From: Allomeiothermus sp035760705 | Lineage (GTDB): Bacteria; Deinococcota; Deinococci; Deinococcales; Thermaceae | Assembly: GCA_035760705.1 (NCBI GenBank) | Contig: DASTSL010000016.1 | Span: 1-64,000 of the forward strand | DNA: 64,000 nucleotides | Direction: 5' to 3' | Part shown: piece after piece, positions 15,701 through 25,093 of the stretch | How the letters are laid out: the number at the start of each line of letters is the position of its first letter | How positions within the stretch are numbered: position 1 is the stretch's first letter | Position numbers and translations under genes: made by a program | The notes under the pieces: model-generated | Told to the model about the DNA's origin: nothing | The model's input: only the letters and a program-made list of their open reading frames with translations | Database searches by the model: none

Positions 15701-18417
15701 AGATTCGCGTAGCCTCCGCCGGAACCGGTAAAACCGCCAGCCTGGTGCTGCGCTACTTGGGTTTGCTCGCCTCCGGCATCCCCCTCCGCCGCATCGCCGG
15801 GGTGACCTTTACCCGCAAGGCCGCCGACGAGTTGCGGGTGCGGGTAGGGGAGGCGCTGGGAGACGTGCTGACCACGGGCCGCCACCTAGATTTTGTCTGC
15901 GACCCGGTGTTCCGCCCACAGTTCGAGGAGGCTCGGCGCGAGCTTTCCGGGGCCACCCTCACCACCATCCACGGCTTCATGATCGAGTGCCTGCGGCGCA
16001 CCGCGCCCCTCTTGTTCCTCGACCCGGATTTCTCACTGGTGGGAGACTGGGAGGCCCGGGCCTTCTTCGAGGAGGAGTGGCGCTCGCTGCTGTATCTTTC
16101 CTCAGACCCGACCCACCCTCTGTTCGGCCAGGTCAAGCCCGAGATGGGCGAAGCGCTCTTGCACCTCTTTGGGAAGCGCTCGCTGGCGGCTTCCTACACC
16201 CCGTCTCCCGGCCAGGAGAACGCGGCGCTGATCAAGGTCTACGAGACCGTCTTCGCCAACTACAGCAAGCGGCTGGGCTCAGGGCTTCTTTCCCCCTCCG
16301 AAGTCGAGCGCCGCGCGCTCGAGCTCTCCACCAATCCCCGTGCAGTCGGGCGGCTGCTGGAGCGATACCGGGTGGTGCTGGTGGACGAGTTTCAGGACGT
16401 GAACCCCTTGCAGGGCGAGTTCTTTCGGGCCTTGGAGGCCGCCGGGCTGCCCATCGAGGCGGTGGGCGACCCCAAACAGAGCATCTACGCCTTCCGCGAC
16501 GCCGACGTGGAGGTGTTTCGTCGGGCCTTGGCCGAAGGGGAGGTATTGCCCCCGCTCGCCACCACCTATCGGCACAGCCGGGTCCTGGTGCGCTTCCTCA
16601 ACCGGCTCACCGGGGGGCTCGCCACTCTAGGGCTGGGGTTCGGCCCGGAGGAAGCCCCGCCCGTCGAGGGGGTCCGCGAGGTTCAAGGGCGGCTCGAGGT
16701 GCACTGGGTCGAAGGAGATGTCACCCTCGACGAACTCCGCGCCTTCGAGGCCCAGATCCTGGCCCAGCGGCTCCAGGCGCTATCCGAGCGGGTAGACCCC
16801 TCGGAGATGGCGGTGTTGGTGCGCTCGAGAAACAGCTTCGCCTTTCTCGAGGAGGCCTTTCAGCGCCTGGAGTTGCCCTATGTGCTGCTGCAAGGGCGCG
16901 GGTACTATGAAAGGCTCGAGGTGCGCGACCTCTACCACGCGCTCACCGTGGCGCTCGACCCGCGCGGGCTCTCGCTGGCGGCCTGGCTGCGGAGCCCCTT
17001 CGGCGGGCTGGGGCTCTCGGAGATCGAGCAGATCCTGCGCTCCGACGACCCCCTGGCCCTGTTGCAAGCCGAGTTCCCCGAGGTCTACGGTCGGCTGCGG
17101 CTGATCCAGCGGATGGTGCCGCAGTCAAAGCCGCTGGAAGCCCTCAAGTTTTTGGTGCGCGAACCGATCATCGGGGGCCGGGCCTACCTCGACCACCTGG
17201 GGGCCCGGGCTCGCGAGAACGTGGACGCGCTCTTGTTCCAGGTGGCTTCGCGCCCTCCCAGTGGCCTCGAGGTGCTGCTCGAGCGCCTCCAACTCCTCTC
17301 CCACCAGGCCGAGGCCGGGGACGTGCCGCAGTCGGGGGAGGGGGTGCAACTCCTGACCGTCCACGCGGCGAAAGGGCTCGAGTGGCCGGTGGTGGCGGTC
17401 TTCGACCTGGGGCGGCGGAACCCTCACCTCTCCCAGCCGGCCTACCTGGGGCCAGACGGCATGGTGGCGCTGCCCGAGACCCCCCTGTTCGACGAACTGC
17501 GCGAGCGGGCCAAGGCTCGAGAAGAAGCCGAGAGCTACCGGCTGCTCTACGTAGCGGCTTCCCGCGCGAGGGACGTGCTGATCCTCACCGGCTCGGTCAA
17601 GGCGGGGAAACCCGAGGGCTGGGCCGAGGTGCTGGCGAAGGTCGGCTTTGGCCCCGAGGCCCGTTTCTTCGAGCGCCCCGACTACGTGCAGCGAAGCTGG
17701 AACTACCGCCCGGTTCCGCCCTCCGAGCCGCCCGCTCCCAGACCGGGCCCGGCGGCTCCTCCCTGGCTCGAGCGGGTCTTCGAACCCTTCCCCTTACCCC
17801 CGCTGTTCTCCCCCTCGGCCCTGAAGCGCGAAGCGAATTTTCGCGGCGATAGCCGGGTGGAAGCTGAACACGAGCCCCTTCCCCTGCCCGATTTGGAGGA
17901 GGGCGACGAGGTGCCGGGGCGCGCTCGAGCGCTGGGCACGCTGGTTCATGCCGCGATCGCCCAGGGCTGGAACCCCGAGCACCCGGCCCACCTGGCGACG
18001 CTCGAGGCCCAGGAGGTGATGTTCCCTTTCGACCCTGCCGAGCGCGAGAGCATCCTGGCCGAGACGCGGGAACTGCTCCGGGCCTACCGGACCCTGCTGG
18101 GCCGGGAACTCCCCTGGCCCCGCGACGAGGACTACCCCGAACTGCCCCTGGCCTTGCCCGGCGGCTCTACGGTCTGGCAGGGGGTGATCGACCGGCTTTA
18201 CCGGGTCGGGGAGGAGTGGTATTTGGAGGACTACAAGACCGACCACGAGGCCGTCCCTGAGCGCTACCACTTCCAACTGGCACTCTACCGCAAGGCCGTG
18301 CGCGAGGTCTGGGGGGTAGACCCCCGGGTGCGGCTGGTCTTTTTGCGCTTCGCTCAGGTGGTGGAGTTGGAGTCGGAAGTGCTCGAGCGGGCCTTGCTGC
18401 AAAATCTCCCGGGCTAA
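15697..18417 (+). CDS. addA: AddA-like UvrD-family helicase-nuclease
   Basis: A 906-residue superfamily 1A helicase with Walker A ASAGTGKTASL at the extreme N-terminus and Walker B VVLVDEFQDVNPLQ. Further motifs are GDPKQSIYAFRDA and the late helicase motif LLTVHAAKGLEWPVVAVFDL. The C-terminal PD-(D/E)XK nuclease is intact: GVIDRLYR followed by YLEDYKTD at about residues 829-848. It is shorter than Bacillus AddA (about 1,230 residues). The GTG start overlaps the doc stop. With AddB it should form the RecBCD-like end-processing machine. Confidence 0.88.
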   Translation: MKIRVASAGTGKTASLVLRYLGLLASGIPLRRIAGVTFTRKAADELRVRVGEALGDVLTTGRHLDFVCDPVFRPQFEEARRELSGATLTTIHGFMIECLRRTAPLLFLDPDFSLVGDWEARAFFEEEWRSLLYLSSDPTHPLFGQVKPEMGEALLHLFGKRSLAASYTPSPGQENAALIKVYETVFANYSKRLGSGLLSPSEVERRALELSTNPRAVGRLLERYRVVLVDEFQDVNPLQGEFFRALEAAGLPIEAVGDPKQSIYAFRDADVEVFRRALAEGEVLPPLATTYRHSRVLVRFLNRLTGGLATLGLGFGPEEAPPVEGVREVQGRLEVHWVEGDVTLDELRAFEAQILAQRLQALSERVDPSEMAVLVRSRNSFAFLEEAFQRLELPYVLLQGRGYYERLEVRDLYHALTVALDPRGLSLAAWLRSPFGGLGLSEIEQILRSDDPLALLQAEFPEVYGRLRLIQRMVPQSKPLEALKFLVREPIIGGRAYLDHLGARARENVDALLFQVASRPPSGLEVLLERLQLLSHQAEAGDVPQSGEGVQLLTVHAAKGLEWPVVAVFDLGRRNPHLSQPAYLGPDGMVALPETPLFDELRERAKAREEAESYRLLYVAASRARDVLILTGSVKAGKPEGWAEVLAKVGFGPEARFFERPDYVQRSWNYRPVPPSEPPAPRPGPAAPPWLERVFEPFPLPPLFSPSALKREANFRGDSRVEAEHEPLPLPDLEEGDEVPGRARALGTLVHAAIAQGWNPEHPAHLATLEAQEVMFPFDPAERESILAETRELLRAYRTLLGRELPWPRDEDYPELPLALPGGSTVWQGVIDRLYRVGEEWYLEDYKTDHEAVPERYHFQLALYRKAVREVWGVDPRVRLVFLRFAQVVELESEVLERALLQNLPG

Positions 18418-18470
18418 GAAACCCTATAGGCAATAGATGCCCGGGACAAACCTACCGGTCGAAAATAGGG

Positions 18471-18476
18471 TATTCT
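18471..18476 (+). promoter_or_regulatory. -10 element of the small membrane protein gene
   Basis: TATTCT, a near-consensus -10, lies 14 bases before ATG 18491 and shortly after the addA stop, so the next gene probably has its own promoter. No good -35 was identified. Confidence 0.4.
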
Positions 18477-18490
18477 GACCTCGATCTGAA

Positions 18491-18733
18491 ATGCTCAGAC
18501 TATTGCCGCACAATGTGCAAGAGGTCGAGTGGCCGGAAGCCCACATCGGGGGTCTGACCGCCGAGGAAGCCGAGCAGAAGCTCGATTCCCTGCTGGGTCA
18601 GGAGGGCCATCAACGGCTCGAGCAAATGCTGGACCGGCTCGAGCGCGGGGTGCTGGTGGCCTTTGTCGGGATCGGGATCGCCTCGGTGATCCTGTTGATC
18701 TACCTGTTTTCGGCCTTCCATTTACTCGGCTAA
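18491..18733 (+). CDS. small single-pass membrane protein of unknown function
   Basis: An 80-residue protein: an acidic, helical N-terminal half (LTAEEAEQKLDSLLGQEG) and one C-terminal transmembrane helix (LVAFVGIGIASVILLIYLF), so the N-terminal part is probably cytoplasmic (tail-anchored). No family was recognised. A good -10 upstream and normal codon use support it as a real gene. It follows addA but seems separately transcribed. Confidence 0.6.
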   Translation: MLRLLPHNVQEVEWPEAHIGGLTAEEAEQKLDSLLGQEGHQRLEQMLDRLERGVLVAFVGIGIASVILLIYLFSAFHLLG

Positions 18734-18785
18734 TCTTTTCTGCCGGAAAGCGAGCACTTCCGGTGGGTCGGAGGTGTCGTCTTTG

Positions 18786-18883
18786 TAAGTATCTCTACGA
18801 TAGAAACGTTGGGGGCGGGGGAGGGGTGGCTGAGGAGGCCGCGCCGCTGAAACAACCCTACCCTTCTATCGTCGGCGCACTTA
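18786..18883. mobile_element. MITE-like element, copy 1 (98 bp)
   Basis: Bounded by TAAGT and ACTTA; the inner ends are also inverted repeats (left TACGATAGAA, right TTCTATCGTC). The same outer structure recurs at 42231-42339. It contains no ORF. It lies in the 374-base gap between the small membrane protein gene (ends 18733) and osmC (ends 19108), where nothing else was recognised. No clear target duplication flanks this copy. Confidence 0.6.
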
Positions 18884-19107
18884 GGCCATTAGACCTCTGG
18901 GAAGATGGGAGGGAACAGACGCGCTGATGACATACTCGAGGGAAGGTGGCCGGGATATCACCTAACGGATAGGGCCGGTGGGGTTCCGCCGCACCAACCC
19001 AGCGCCCCAGCTTTCGCCAAACTTTCCTTTGCCGCACGCCCTACACTCTATGTCAGACCTCTTTGGCGTACGGTGGATGAGGTTCGACGTATAACTTCGC
19101 TGCGAAC

Positions 19108-19554
19108 TCAGGCCGGGACTTCCCCTGCCGCGCGGGGACTCTCGTCCACCCAGGGTTCGACCACTACCCGGGTCTCGATCTGTGCATTGAGCGTGGCCGA
19201 GACCGAGCAGTACTTGGTGTGGGAGAGTTCTACTGCCCGCTCGAGGGCCTCTTTGGTCACGTTGGGCCCCGAGGCGATGTGGGTGACCAGGATACGGGTG
19301 TAGCGCTTGGGGTGCTCCTCGGCTCGCTCGCCCACGGTCTCTACCCGGTAGCGCGAGAGCGGCTGGCGCTTTTTGTTCATGATGTCCACCACGTCGTAGG
19401 CGGTGCAGCCCGCCAGGGCCGCCAGCAGCAATTCCATCGGGCGCATCCCGCTGGCGGGTTGATCGCCGTCGATCAGTACCTTGTCGCCCTGCTCGTTGAT
19501 GCCCAAAAACCGGTGACCGACTAACTGGTGCACGACTACGCGCTTCGTCGCCAT
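19108..19554 (-). CDS. OsmC/Ohr-family peroxide-reductase-like protein
   Basis: A 148-residue protein with both family cysteines: LAGCTAYDVVDIM (first Cys in the long helix) and KYCSVSATL (second Cys). OsmC/Ohr proteins reduce organic hydroperoxides with their cysteine pair. The MRPMELLLAALAG segment is typical of the YhfA/OsmC branch. The gene is on the minus strand, 62 bases after the DegT-family gene, perhaps with its own promoter. It may protect membrane lipids; the exact substrate is not predictable. Confidence 0.87.
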   Translation of the reverse strand: MATKRVVVHQLVGHRFLGINEQGDKVLIDGDQPASGMRPMELLLAALAGCTAYDVVDIMNKKRQPLSRYRVETVGERAEEHPKRYTRILVTHIASGPNVTKEALERAVELSHTKYCSVSATLNAQIETRVVVEPWVDESPRAAGEVPA

Positions 19555-19616
19555 ATTAGGAGCTTACCCCTCCTCCAAGGGCGGAATGTCACCTAGGATT
19601 CAAGCGGGCTTCGCGC

Positions 19617-20732
19617 TCAGACAGCGAAAAAACGGCGCACGGTCTCAATCACCTGCTCGACCTGGGCGTCCTCGAGGAAGGGGTGCATGGGTAGAGAGAG
19701 GACTTCTCGAGCGGCCTTTTCGCTCTCGGGCAGGCTGCCCTGGGGGGCCAGGTCGCGGTAAGCGGGTTGCAGGTGGGCCGGGAGCGGGTAGTGGACGCTG
19801 CTGCCCACCCCGTTTTCCTTGAGAAAGGCCGCGAGCCGGTCGCGCTCGGGGGTGCGCACGGTGTACTGGTGGTAGATGTGGTAGGCGTAGGGAGCCGGAT
19901 CGGGGGTCTCTAGCACACCTCTCAACCCCTGGTCGTACAGGCCAGCGATCTGGCGGCGACGGGTGTTCCAGCCCTCCAGGTAGGGCAGCTTGACCCGCAG
20001 GATGGCTGCCTGCAAAGCATCGAGGCGGCTGGTGTAGCCCGCTGGCCGGATGTGGTGATAGCGCACCTTGGAGCCGTGCGCCGCGAGCAGCCGGGCTTCC
20101 TCGGCGATCTGGGGGCTCGAGGTGGTGATGAACCCGGCATCCCCGTAAGCGCCGAGGTTCTTGGTGGGGTAGAGGCTAAAACCTGCCGCGTCGCCCAGGT
20201 TCCCCGCCATCTGACCTGGCTCTCCGTCCACGGCGCAGTAGCGCGCCCCGATGGCCTGGGCGGCGTCTTCCAGGATCAGCAGGCCGTGTTGCTGGGCGAA
20301 GGCCCGGATCTCCTGCATGGGGGCGGGCTGGCCGTAGAGGTGCACGGGGAGGATCGCCCGGGTGCGCTCGCTGAGGGCGGACTCCAGGTGGGCGGGCTCG
20401 AGGTTGAAGGTTTGGGGGTCGATATCCACCAGCACCGGTTTGGCCCCAGCGTGCTGGATCGCCTCCACGGTGGCGATGAAGGTGAAGGGGGTGGTGATGA
20501 CCTCATCCCCCGGCCCCAGGCCCATGGCCCGCAGGGCGATGAAGAGGGCATCGGTCCCCGAGGCCACCGTGATTACGTGGGGGCTACTTAGGTAACTCGA
20601 GAGTTCGGCCTCGAGGGCGCTTACTTCCGGCCCCCCGATATAACTGCCTGAGGCCAACACCCGGCCCACCGCTTCGTCAATCTGGGTCTTGAGGGTTTGA
20701 TATTCGCGCTGGAGATCGATAATCGGAATCAT
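19617..20732 (-). CDS. DegT/DnrJ/EryC1/StrS-family sugar aminotransferase
   Basis: A 371-residue PLP enzyme. Key motifs: GSGT-like ASGTDALFIALRAMGLGPGDEV, the Asp that binds the pyridine nitrogen in LILEDAAQAIGARY, and the Schiff-base Lys in FSLYPTKNLGAYGDAG. These enzymes transaminate nucleotide-linked keto sugars for surface polysaccharides or antibiotics. The ATG at 20732 (MIPIIDLQREY) is the normal family start. It sits 19 bases after the lptF-like gene and is co-directional with the Lpt-like operon, consistent with making a surface glycan. Confidence 0.88.
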   Translation of the reverse strand: MIPIIDLQREYQTLKTQIDEAVGRVLASGSYIGGPEVSALEAELSSYLSSPHVITVASGTDALFIALRAMGLGPGDEVITTPFTFIATVEAIQHAGAKPVLVDIDPQTFNLEPAHLESALSERTRAILPVHLYGQPAPMQEIRAFAQQHGLLILEDAAQAIGARYCAVDGEPGQMAGNLGDAAGFSLYPTKNLGAYGDAGFITTSSPQIAEEARLLAAHGSKVRYHHIRPAGYTSRLDALQAAILRVKLPYLEGWNTRRRQIAGLYDQGLRGVLETPDPAPYAYHIYHQYTVRTPERDRLAAFLKENGVGSSVHYPLPAHLQPAYRDLAPQGSLPESEKAAREVLSLPMHPFLEDAQVEQVIETVRRFFAV

Positions 20733-20751
20733 AAGCATTAGGAGCGCAAAG

Positions 20752-21888
20752 CTACCTGTATACTCCTTTCCCCAGCCCAAAAGCCACTGCCACTGCCAGC
20801 AGGTTGGCGCTCCAGACCCCGAGTTCCGCCGGGATTAGCCCCGATAGCGCCATCAGCTTGCCCAGGCTGAGTACGGCGTAGTAGGCGATGGTAACCCCTA
20901 GTGCTAGCCCCAGCGCCACCGCCGGGCTGCTGGCCCGTCGGGCGGCTACCGGCAAGGCCAAGAAGAGGATCACCAAGTTGGCCAGCGAGACCGCCAGGGC
21001 CGAGTGCAGGTTGACTCGAGCCTCCCGGGCCTCGGCGGGGGTCAGGGTGGGGTTTTGCAGACGACGCCACCAGTGCGAGGGGGGGTAGGGGTTCTCAAAG
21101 CCGCCCCCGGCGAAGTTGGCCACGAGCTGGTCACGGTTTTGCGGCAAGGTGATCACCAGGCTGGCCTGGGGGTCTCGGCTTATGTTTTGCGCCCGGACGA
21201 GTTGGGGAAGGTATTTCTCCACCTCATCCAGGTTTTGGAAGTCGGGGACCGGCAGCTTGGCCAAGTCGAGGGTATAGAGCCGGAAGCCCCGCAGCTTGAG
21301 CTGGTAGTTCTCGAGCCGCCCCCGCTCGGCAAACACCACGCTGAGGGTCTGGCCGTTCCACTGCTGGAGCCGAACACCCACGATTTCCTGATGGGCGTTG
21401 TCGTAGCTGTCAAACAACAGCAAATAGTCTCCAATTTTTAGGTCTCGTCCGGTGAGCCAACCTAGCCCGCTGGTACCGGTGGCCACCTTGTCCCACCACA
21501 CCACGGCGGTTTGTTGATTGGCCCAGGGTACCACCCGTTCGTTTAGGTACAGGGAAAACCCGGCCAAAGCCGCCGCCCCCAGCAAAATCCAACGGGCTGT
21601 GCGCAATACCGAGATGCCCCCGGCCTGCATCACCAGCAGCTCATTCTCGCGAGAGAGGCGGCTATAGCCGATCAGTACCCCGAGCAAGGTGGCCAGGGGG
21701 AGGGTCTGGGTGAAGATAAAGGGGATTTGCAGCCCGATCCACTGGAGGAGGCTGGTCACCGGAACCCCACCCACCCACTGGGCGCGCGCTAGCAGGTTGG
21801 AAAACGCGATCAGGGCGATGTAAAGAAAGATCCCGAAGAAAAAGGGCGGGAGGATCTCGCGCAGCAGGTAGCGATCAATACGGGTCAT
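20752..21888 (-). CDS. LptF/LptG-family permease
   Basis: A 378-residue YjgP/YjgQ-type membrane protein. Three hydrophobic helices lie in the first third, from MTRIDRYLLREILPPFFFGI onward, including ETLGSYSRL-like GYSRLSRENELLVMQAGG. A periplasmic beta-jellyroll domain and three C-terminal helices follow. LptF/G form the inner-membrane part of the LPS bridge machine in Proteobacteria. Only one such permease is seen here. The next two genes encode LptD-like and LptA/C-like proteins, so a complete bridge is implied apart from the ATPase (LptB), which is not in this window. Confidence 0.87.
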   Translation of the reverse strand: MTRIDRYLLREILPPFFFGIFLYIALIAFSNLLARAQWVGGVPVTSLLQWIGLQIPFIFTQTLPLATLLGVLIGYSRLSRENELLVMQAGGISVLRTARWILLGAAALAGFSLYLNERVVPWANQQTAVVWWDKVATGTSGLGWLTGRDLKIGDYLLLFDSYDNAHQEIVGVRLQQWNGQTLSVVFAERGRLENYQLKLRGFRLYTLDLAKLPVPDFQNLDEVEKYLPQLVRAQNISRDPQASLVITLPQNRDQLVANFAGGGFENPYPPSHWWRRLQNPTLTPAEAREARVNLHSALAVSLANLVILFLALPVAARRASSPAVALGLALGVTIAYYAVLSLGKLMALSGLIPAELGVWSANLLAVAVAFGLGKGVYR

Positions 21889-21903
21889 ATGTTCTGAGCC
21901 TGG

Positions 21904-23577
21904 CTAGCGCAGCTCGAGCCCGAAGGAGAACCGCCCGCCTACTTTCTCATCCTTGTTCTGCGGGATGAACACGGTCTGGTAACCCACCTTCCAGATGAAA
22001 CAGCAGTCGGCGTAGCGCACCTCGAGCCCCGCCCGGCTAAAGCCCTGGCGGACGAAATCATACCCCAGGGTGGGGGTGAGGCTGAAGGAATACGTACAGT
22101 CGAGGGGGTTGGGGATAAACCCCACCAACAACTCCCCCTGCTGCCAGTCGAGCCCGGCCTCGATGCGCGAGCGGCCCTCGAGCCAGAGTTCGCCGGCCTC
22201 GATGGGGAAACCGTAGCGGAGGCTGGCCTTGGTTTGGACATCGTAGAAGTCATAGCTGGCTTGAAGGTTAAGGCTGCCCCAGCGGGATTTGGGCACCATC
22301 AGCCCCACCGAGACCGACTGGGTGGGCTGGCGGCGCTCGTAGGCGAACCGGCTGGGGCGCACCTCCCAACCCTGTTTGTAGCTGAGCCGCAGCGAGAACT
22401 CCCCGTCGTAGCGGCCTTCCACCAGCCCACCAAAGGCCAGGTAAGGGGGGGACTCCCGGTCGTAGACGGCCCCTACCGCCCAGGGCTCGAGCCGGAAGCG
22501 GAAGGCCCCGTCTTGGTGGATCAGCGGGTAGCGGGCCTCGGCCCCCAGGGTCATTCCGGTGACCACCGGGTGGTTGGGGCTGGGGTTGTCCATATTCACG
22601 TCTTCCTGGGCGAGGCGCACGAAGGGGTTCAGCGAGAGCCTTCCCCAGGCCAGCCCCAAGCGGACTCCGGCCTCGGCGAGCTGTTTGTCGGTGTCGTTGC
22701 TGAAGAAGAGGGGGCCGTCCTCGACCCGGCTGCGGAAGTGAAGGCCGTCCTGTCCAGCTGCCATGCGGAAGCTCCCGCTTTTGCCTTCACGGATCATCCC
22801 CACCCCAAAGGTGATCTTCTCTGCCTGCAGGTCGCCGAAAAACCGTCCCCCCAGGCCGCTGGCGATCAGGGTTAGGCCGAAGGTGCCCTGGCGGAGATCC
22901 CCCGGCACGATGGGAACCGGAAGTTCTTCTACCCCTAAGACTAGCCCGCGCTCGTAACCGATCCGAAGCGGAGAGAGCAGGCCGCTGATTTTTACCATGC
23001 TATCCGATGCTGCGCTCCCTTTTTGGCTCAACCCGAAGATCGAGGCCAGCCCTCCTGGGGTGGAAAGGGTTTGGCGGTCCAGCAGTAGCTCTTCGGAGCG
23101 CAGCACGGGGAGGTGAAATAGCTCGACGGTTGCTTCGTCCAACAACAGATCCCCGGTCTCGAGGTTGAAGCGGGCGGTTTCCGAGACCGTCAGCAAATCC
23201 TCGCCACAGCGGCAGGGGGTAAGCCAGATACCCCTCGCCTCAAAGGTTTTTCCTTTGACCACGCCCTCTCGCGCCCGGAAGCGGTAACGGGCAGTCTGAG
23301 CCTCGAGGTTCTTGAGCTCGAGCGCCCCCTCGGCCTGTAGGTAGCGGATCTCCGGGGCCCGCAACGAGAGCCCGGTCGTCTCGAGGCAGGCTCCTTCGCT
23401 GAACACGGCGGTATCCCCGTCGTAGTCGAGGATACCCCCGCCGATCAGCCCCTGCGGGGTCTCGAGCACCACCGGTCGCTCGGCGCAAGATTCGGTTTCT
23501 AGGGGGCTTTCCTGGGCGTGAGCCCACCCCGCCAGGATCAATCCCAGGAGCAGGGTCTTCGTTACCAGTCCGTACAC
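21904..23577 (-). CDS. LptD/OstA-like outer-membrane assembly protein
   Basis: A 557-residue exported protein (signal MYGLVTKTLLLGLILAGWAHAQ). An OstA-type N-terminal beta domain is visible in LLSLRAPEIRYLQAEGALE-like repeats and ARGIWLTPCRCGEDLL. A long beta-strand-rich C-terminal half with alternating aromatic residues is consistent with an outer-membrane barrel. It is shorter than E. coli LptD (784). Two cysteine groups (CAE, CRCG) could make disulfides. Located between the LptF-like permease and the LptA/C-like protein, it probably delivers a glycolipid to the outer membrane. Confidence 0.75.
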   Translation of the reverse strand: MYGLVTKTLLLGLILAGWAHAQESPLETESCAERPVVLETPQGLIGGGILDYDGDTAVFSEGACLETTGLSLRAPEIRYLQAEGALELKNLEAQTARYRFRAREGVVKGKTFEARGIWLTPCRCGEDLLTVSETARFNLETGDLLLDEATVELFHLPVLRSEELLLDRQTLSTPGGLASIFGLSQKGSAASDSMVKISGLLSPLRIGYERGLVLGVEELPVPIVPGDLRQGTFGLTLIASGLGGRFFGDLQAEKITFGVGMIREGKSGSFRMAAGQDGLHFRSRVEDGPLFFSNDTDKQLAEAGVRLGLAWGRLSLNPFVRLAQEDVNMDNPSPNHPVVTGMTLGAEARYPLIHQDGAFRFRLEPWAVGAVYDRESPPYLAFGGLVEGRYDGEFSLRLSYKQGWEVRPSRFAYERRQPTQSVSVGLMVPKSRWGSLNLQASYDFYDVQTKASLRYGFPIEAGELWLEGRSRIEAGLDWQQGELLVGFIPNPLDCTYSFSLTPTLGYDFVRQGFSRAGLEVRYADCCFIWKVGYQTVFIPQNKDEKVGGRFSFGLELR

Positions 23578-23579
23578 CG

Positions 23580-24224
23580 CTACAGTTTATCGGCAAAGGG
23601 CCGCAAACGGGCCAAGACCTCGGCGGCAACGCGGGTGGTAACCTGGGTCTTGCCGCTCTGGAAGGAGAGCAGCAGCAGGCTATCGGCTCGGTTCCCGCTG
23701 AGCCGATTGGCTCCGTCCTGGAAGGTGTAGGCCCCGATCACCAGGGCTTGGCGGGATTGGGTGTCCACCACCATCTTGCCCGCTTTGAGCTGTGGGGCCT
23801 GTGAGCGGATATCGCCCGAGAGCACCAGGCGGTTTTCCCCCAGCAGGGCCAAGCCGTCCTGGGCGCTGATGCTGCTAAAGTCCGGGGAACTCACCGTGAG
23901 CCCCTTGAGCCGCACGGTTTCGCCCTTGAGCTGGTAGTCCAGCTCGAGCGCGTTGAAACGGGTGTCGCCGGTATTGAACTGGGCTTGCCGGGCCCGAATG
24001 AACTCCCCGTCCTTGTACTGGATGTAAGGGGCCACCAGCCGGAGCCCGTTCCGGTTGTCGGTCAGAGTGCCTCCTCGGGGCAGGGTGGTCACGCCGGTGG
24101 CCAGGTCCACCTGCTGGTCCCCGTTGGCCTCGACGCTGAAACCGGCAAAACGGGCTCCCAGCAAAAGGGCTGCGGTGAGGGCTAAGCAGAGCCCCACCAT
24201 GCGGGGCGGAAATACGCCTTTCAT
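23580..24224 (-). CDS. LptA/LptC-like periplasmic bridge protein
   Basis: A 214-residue protein with an N-terminal signal or anchor (GLCLALTAALLLGARFAGF). Its beta-rich body follows the OstA plan: repeated strands such as DNRNGLRLVAPYIQYKDGEF, FNALELDYQLKGETVRLKG and GENRLVLSGDIRSQAP. The downstream LptD-like gene is 2 bases away, so the three genes form one operon. It likely shields the lipid during periplasmic transfer. Confidence 0.7.
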   Translation of the reverse strand: MKGVFPPRMVGLCLALTAALLLGARFAGFSVEANGDQQVDLATGVTTLPRGGTLTDNRNGLRLVAPYIQYKDGEFIRARQAQFNTGDTRFNALELDYQLKGETVRLKGLTVSSPDFSSISAQDGLALLGENRLVLSGDIRSQAPQLKAGKMVVDTQSRQALVIGAYTFQDGANRLSGNRADSLLLLSFQSGKTQVTTRVAAEVLARLRPFADKL

Positions 24225-24412
24225 GGGCCTTATCCTACCGGTCCGGCTATGAAGGGCGTGAGCTTATTTCCCCGGGTTCTTTAAGTTGCGCCCGGGTAAG
24301 TTGGTCATCGGGGCAGTGCGGGAACGCCTCCGGTGATGTGAGCGGCGCAATCCCTGCAGGGGGCATCCCCCCAGCATCGGACCGCTACACGCCGGAGACG
24401 CTTGGTCAGAAG

Positions 24413-24916
24413 CTAAGCCGGGTGCGAAATCGCCCGCGCTGGAGGTTCGGGCCAGCCCTCGACGTCCGGTTGAAAACGGGCCTCGAGTGGGGAGCGTAGC
24501 GCGTGGGATCTTGATGAAGCCCCCGAGCCCAGCCTGGGCTTTCTGCGCCGGTCGAACTGGCGCTCGAGCTGGTCCAGTACCTGCCGCCACAACAGTTCTC
24601 GATAAACCCAAATCAGCCCGTGGGTGAGCCCCAACCCCCCACCCAGTGAGAGCAGCCCCCAGAGGAGTTGGCTCCACGGGTCCACCAAGAGCGGCCCGCC
24701 CCAGCCCAGGACCAGCCCCAAGTAGACCATCCAAGCTATCCCCGCGCCCAACCAGCCGCAACCCGAGAACCGCAGGGCTTGGTTGAGCCAGGCTTCGCCG
24801 AGGTGGGAAGGTTGGCCGTCCCGGGGAATGACCTCGAGTCGGGTGATCCCCCGGCGGGCAGCGGGAGCCCGCAGCCTGCGAACCGCAGCATAGTCCGTAA
24901 CCGTGTAGGTCATCAT
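24413..24916 (-). CDS. membrane protein of unknown function
   Basis: A 167-residue protein with two central hydrophobic helices (GCGWLGAGIAWMVYLGLVLG and LLWGLLSLGGGLGLTHGLI) and an Arg-rich cytoplasmic tail (RRRKPRLGSGASSRSH). No family was recognised. It lies 188 bases upstream of the Lpt-like operon on the same strand. The alternative ORF on the same strand at 24264-24761 has no such pattern and was not accepted. Confidence 0.55.
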   Translation of the reverse strand: MMTYTVTDYAAVRRLRAPAARRGITRLEVIPRDGQPSHLGEAWLNQALRFSGCGWLGAGIAWMVYLGLVLGWGGPLLVDPWSQLLWGLLSLGGGLGLTHGLIWVYRELLWRQVLDQLERQFDRRRKPRLGSGASSRSHALRSPLEARFQPDVEGWPEPPARAISHPA

Positions 24917-25093
24917 CCCCTCCGACTTGCTTGACCGGAGTGTAGGTTTTCCACCGTTACAACACCGTTACAGTTCTGCCGGGAGGCCGCCGACCTGCAA
25001 AAAGACCGTCGCGGGGCCGAAAATGCTCCGTAGTCACCCAGCTGATTGGCCGGGATGAGCCGAGGATGAACGTCCTGAAGAGGTTTTTCTGCT

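Noticed and set aside
18786..18883. Repeat resembling a CRISPR repeat (shared 21-base left end with 42231)
   Set aside because: Only two copies, 23 kb apart, with inverted ends and unlike middles; no array or cas gene is present.
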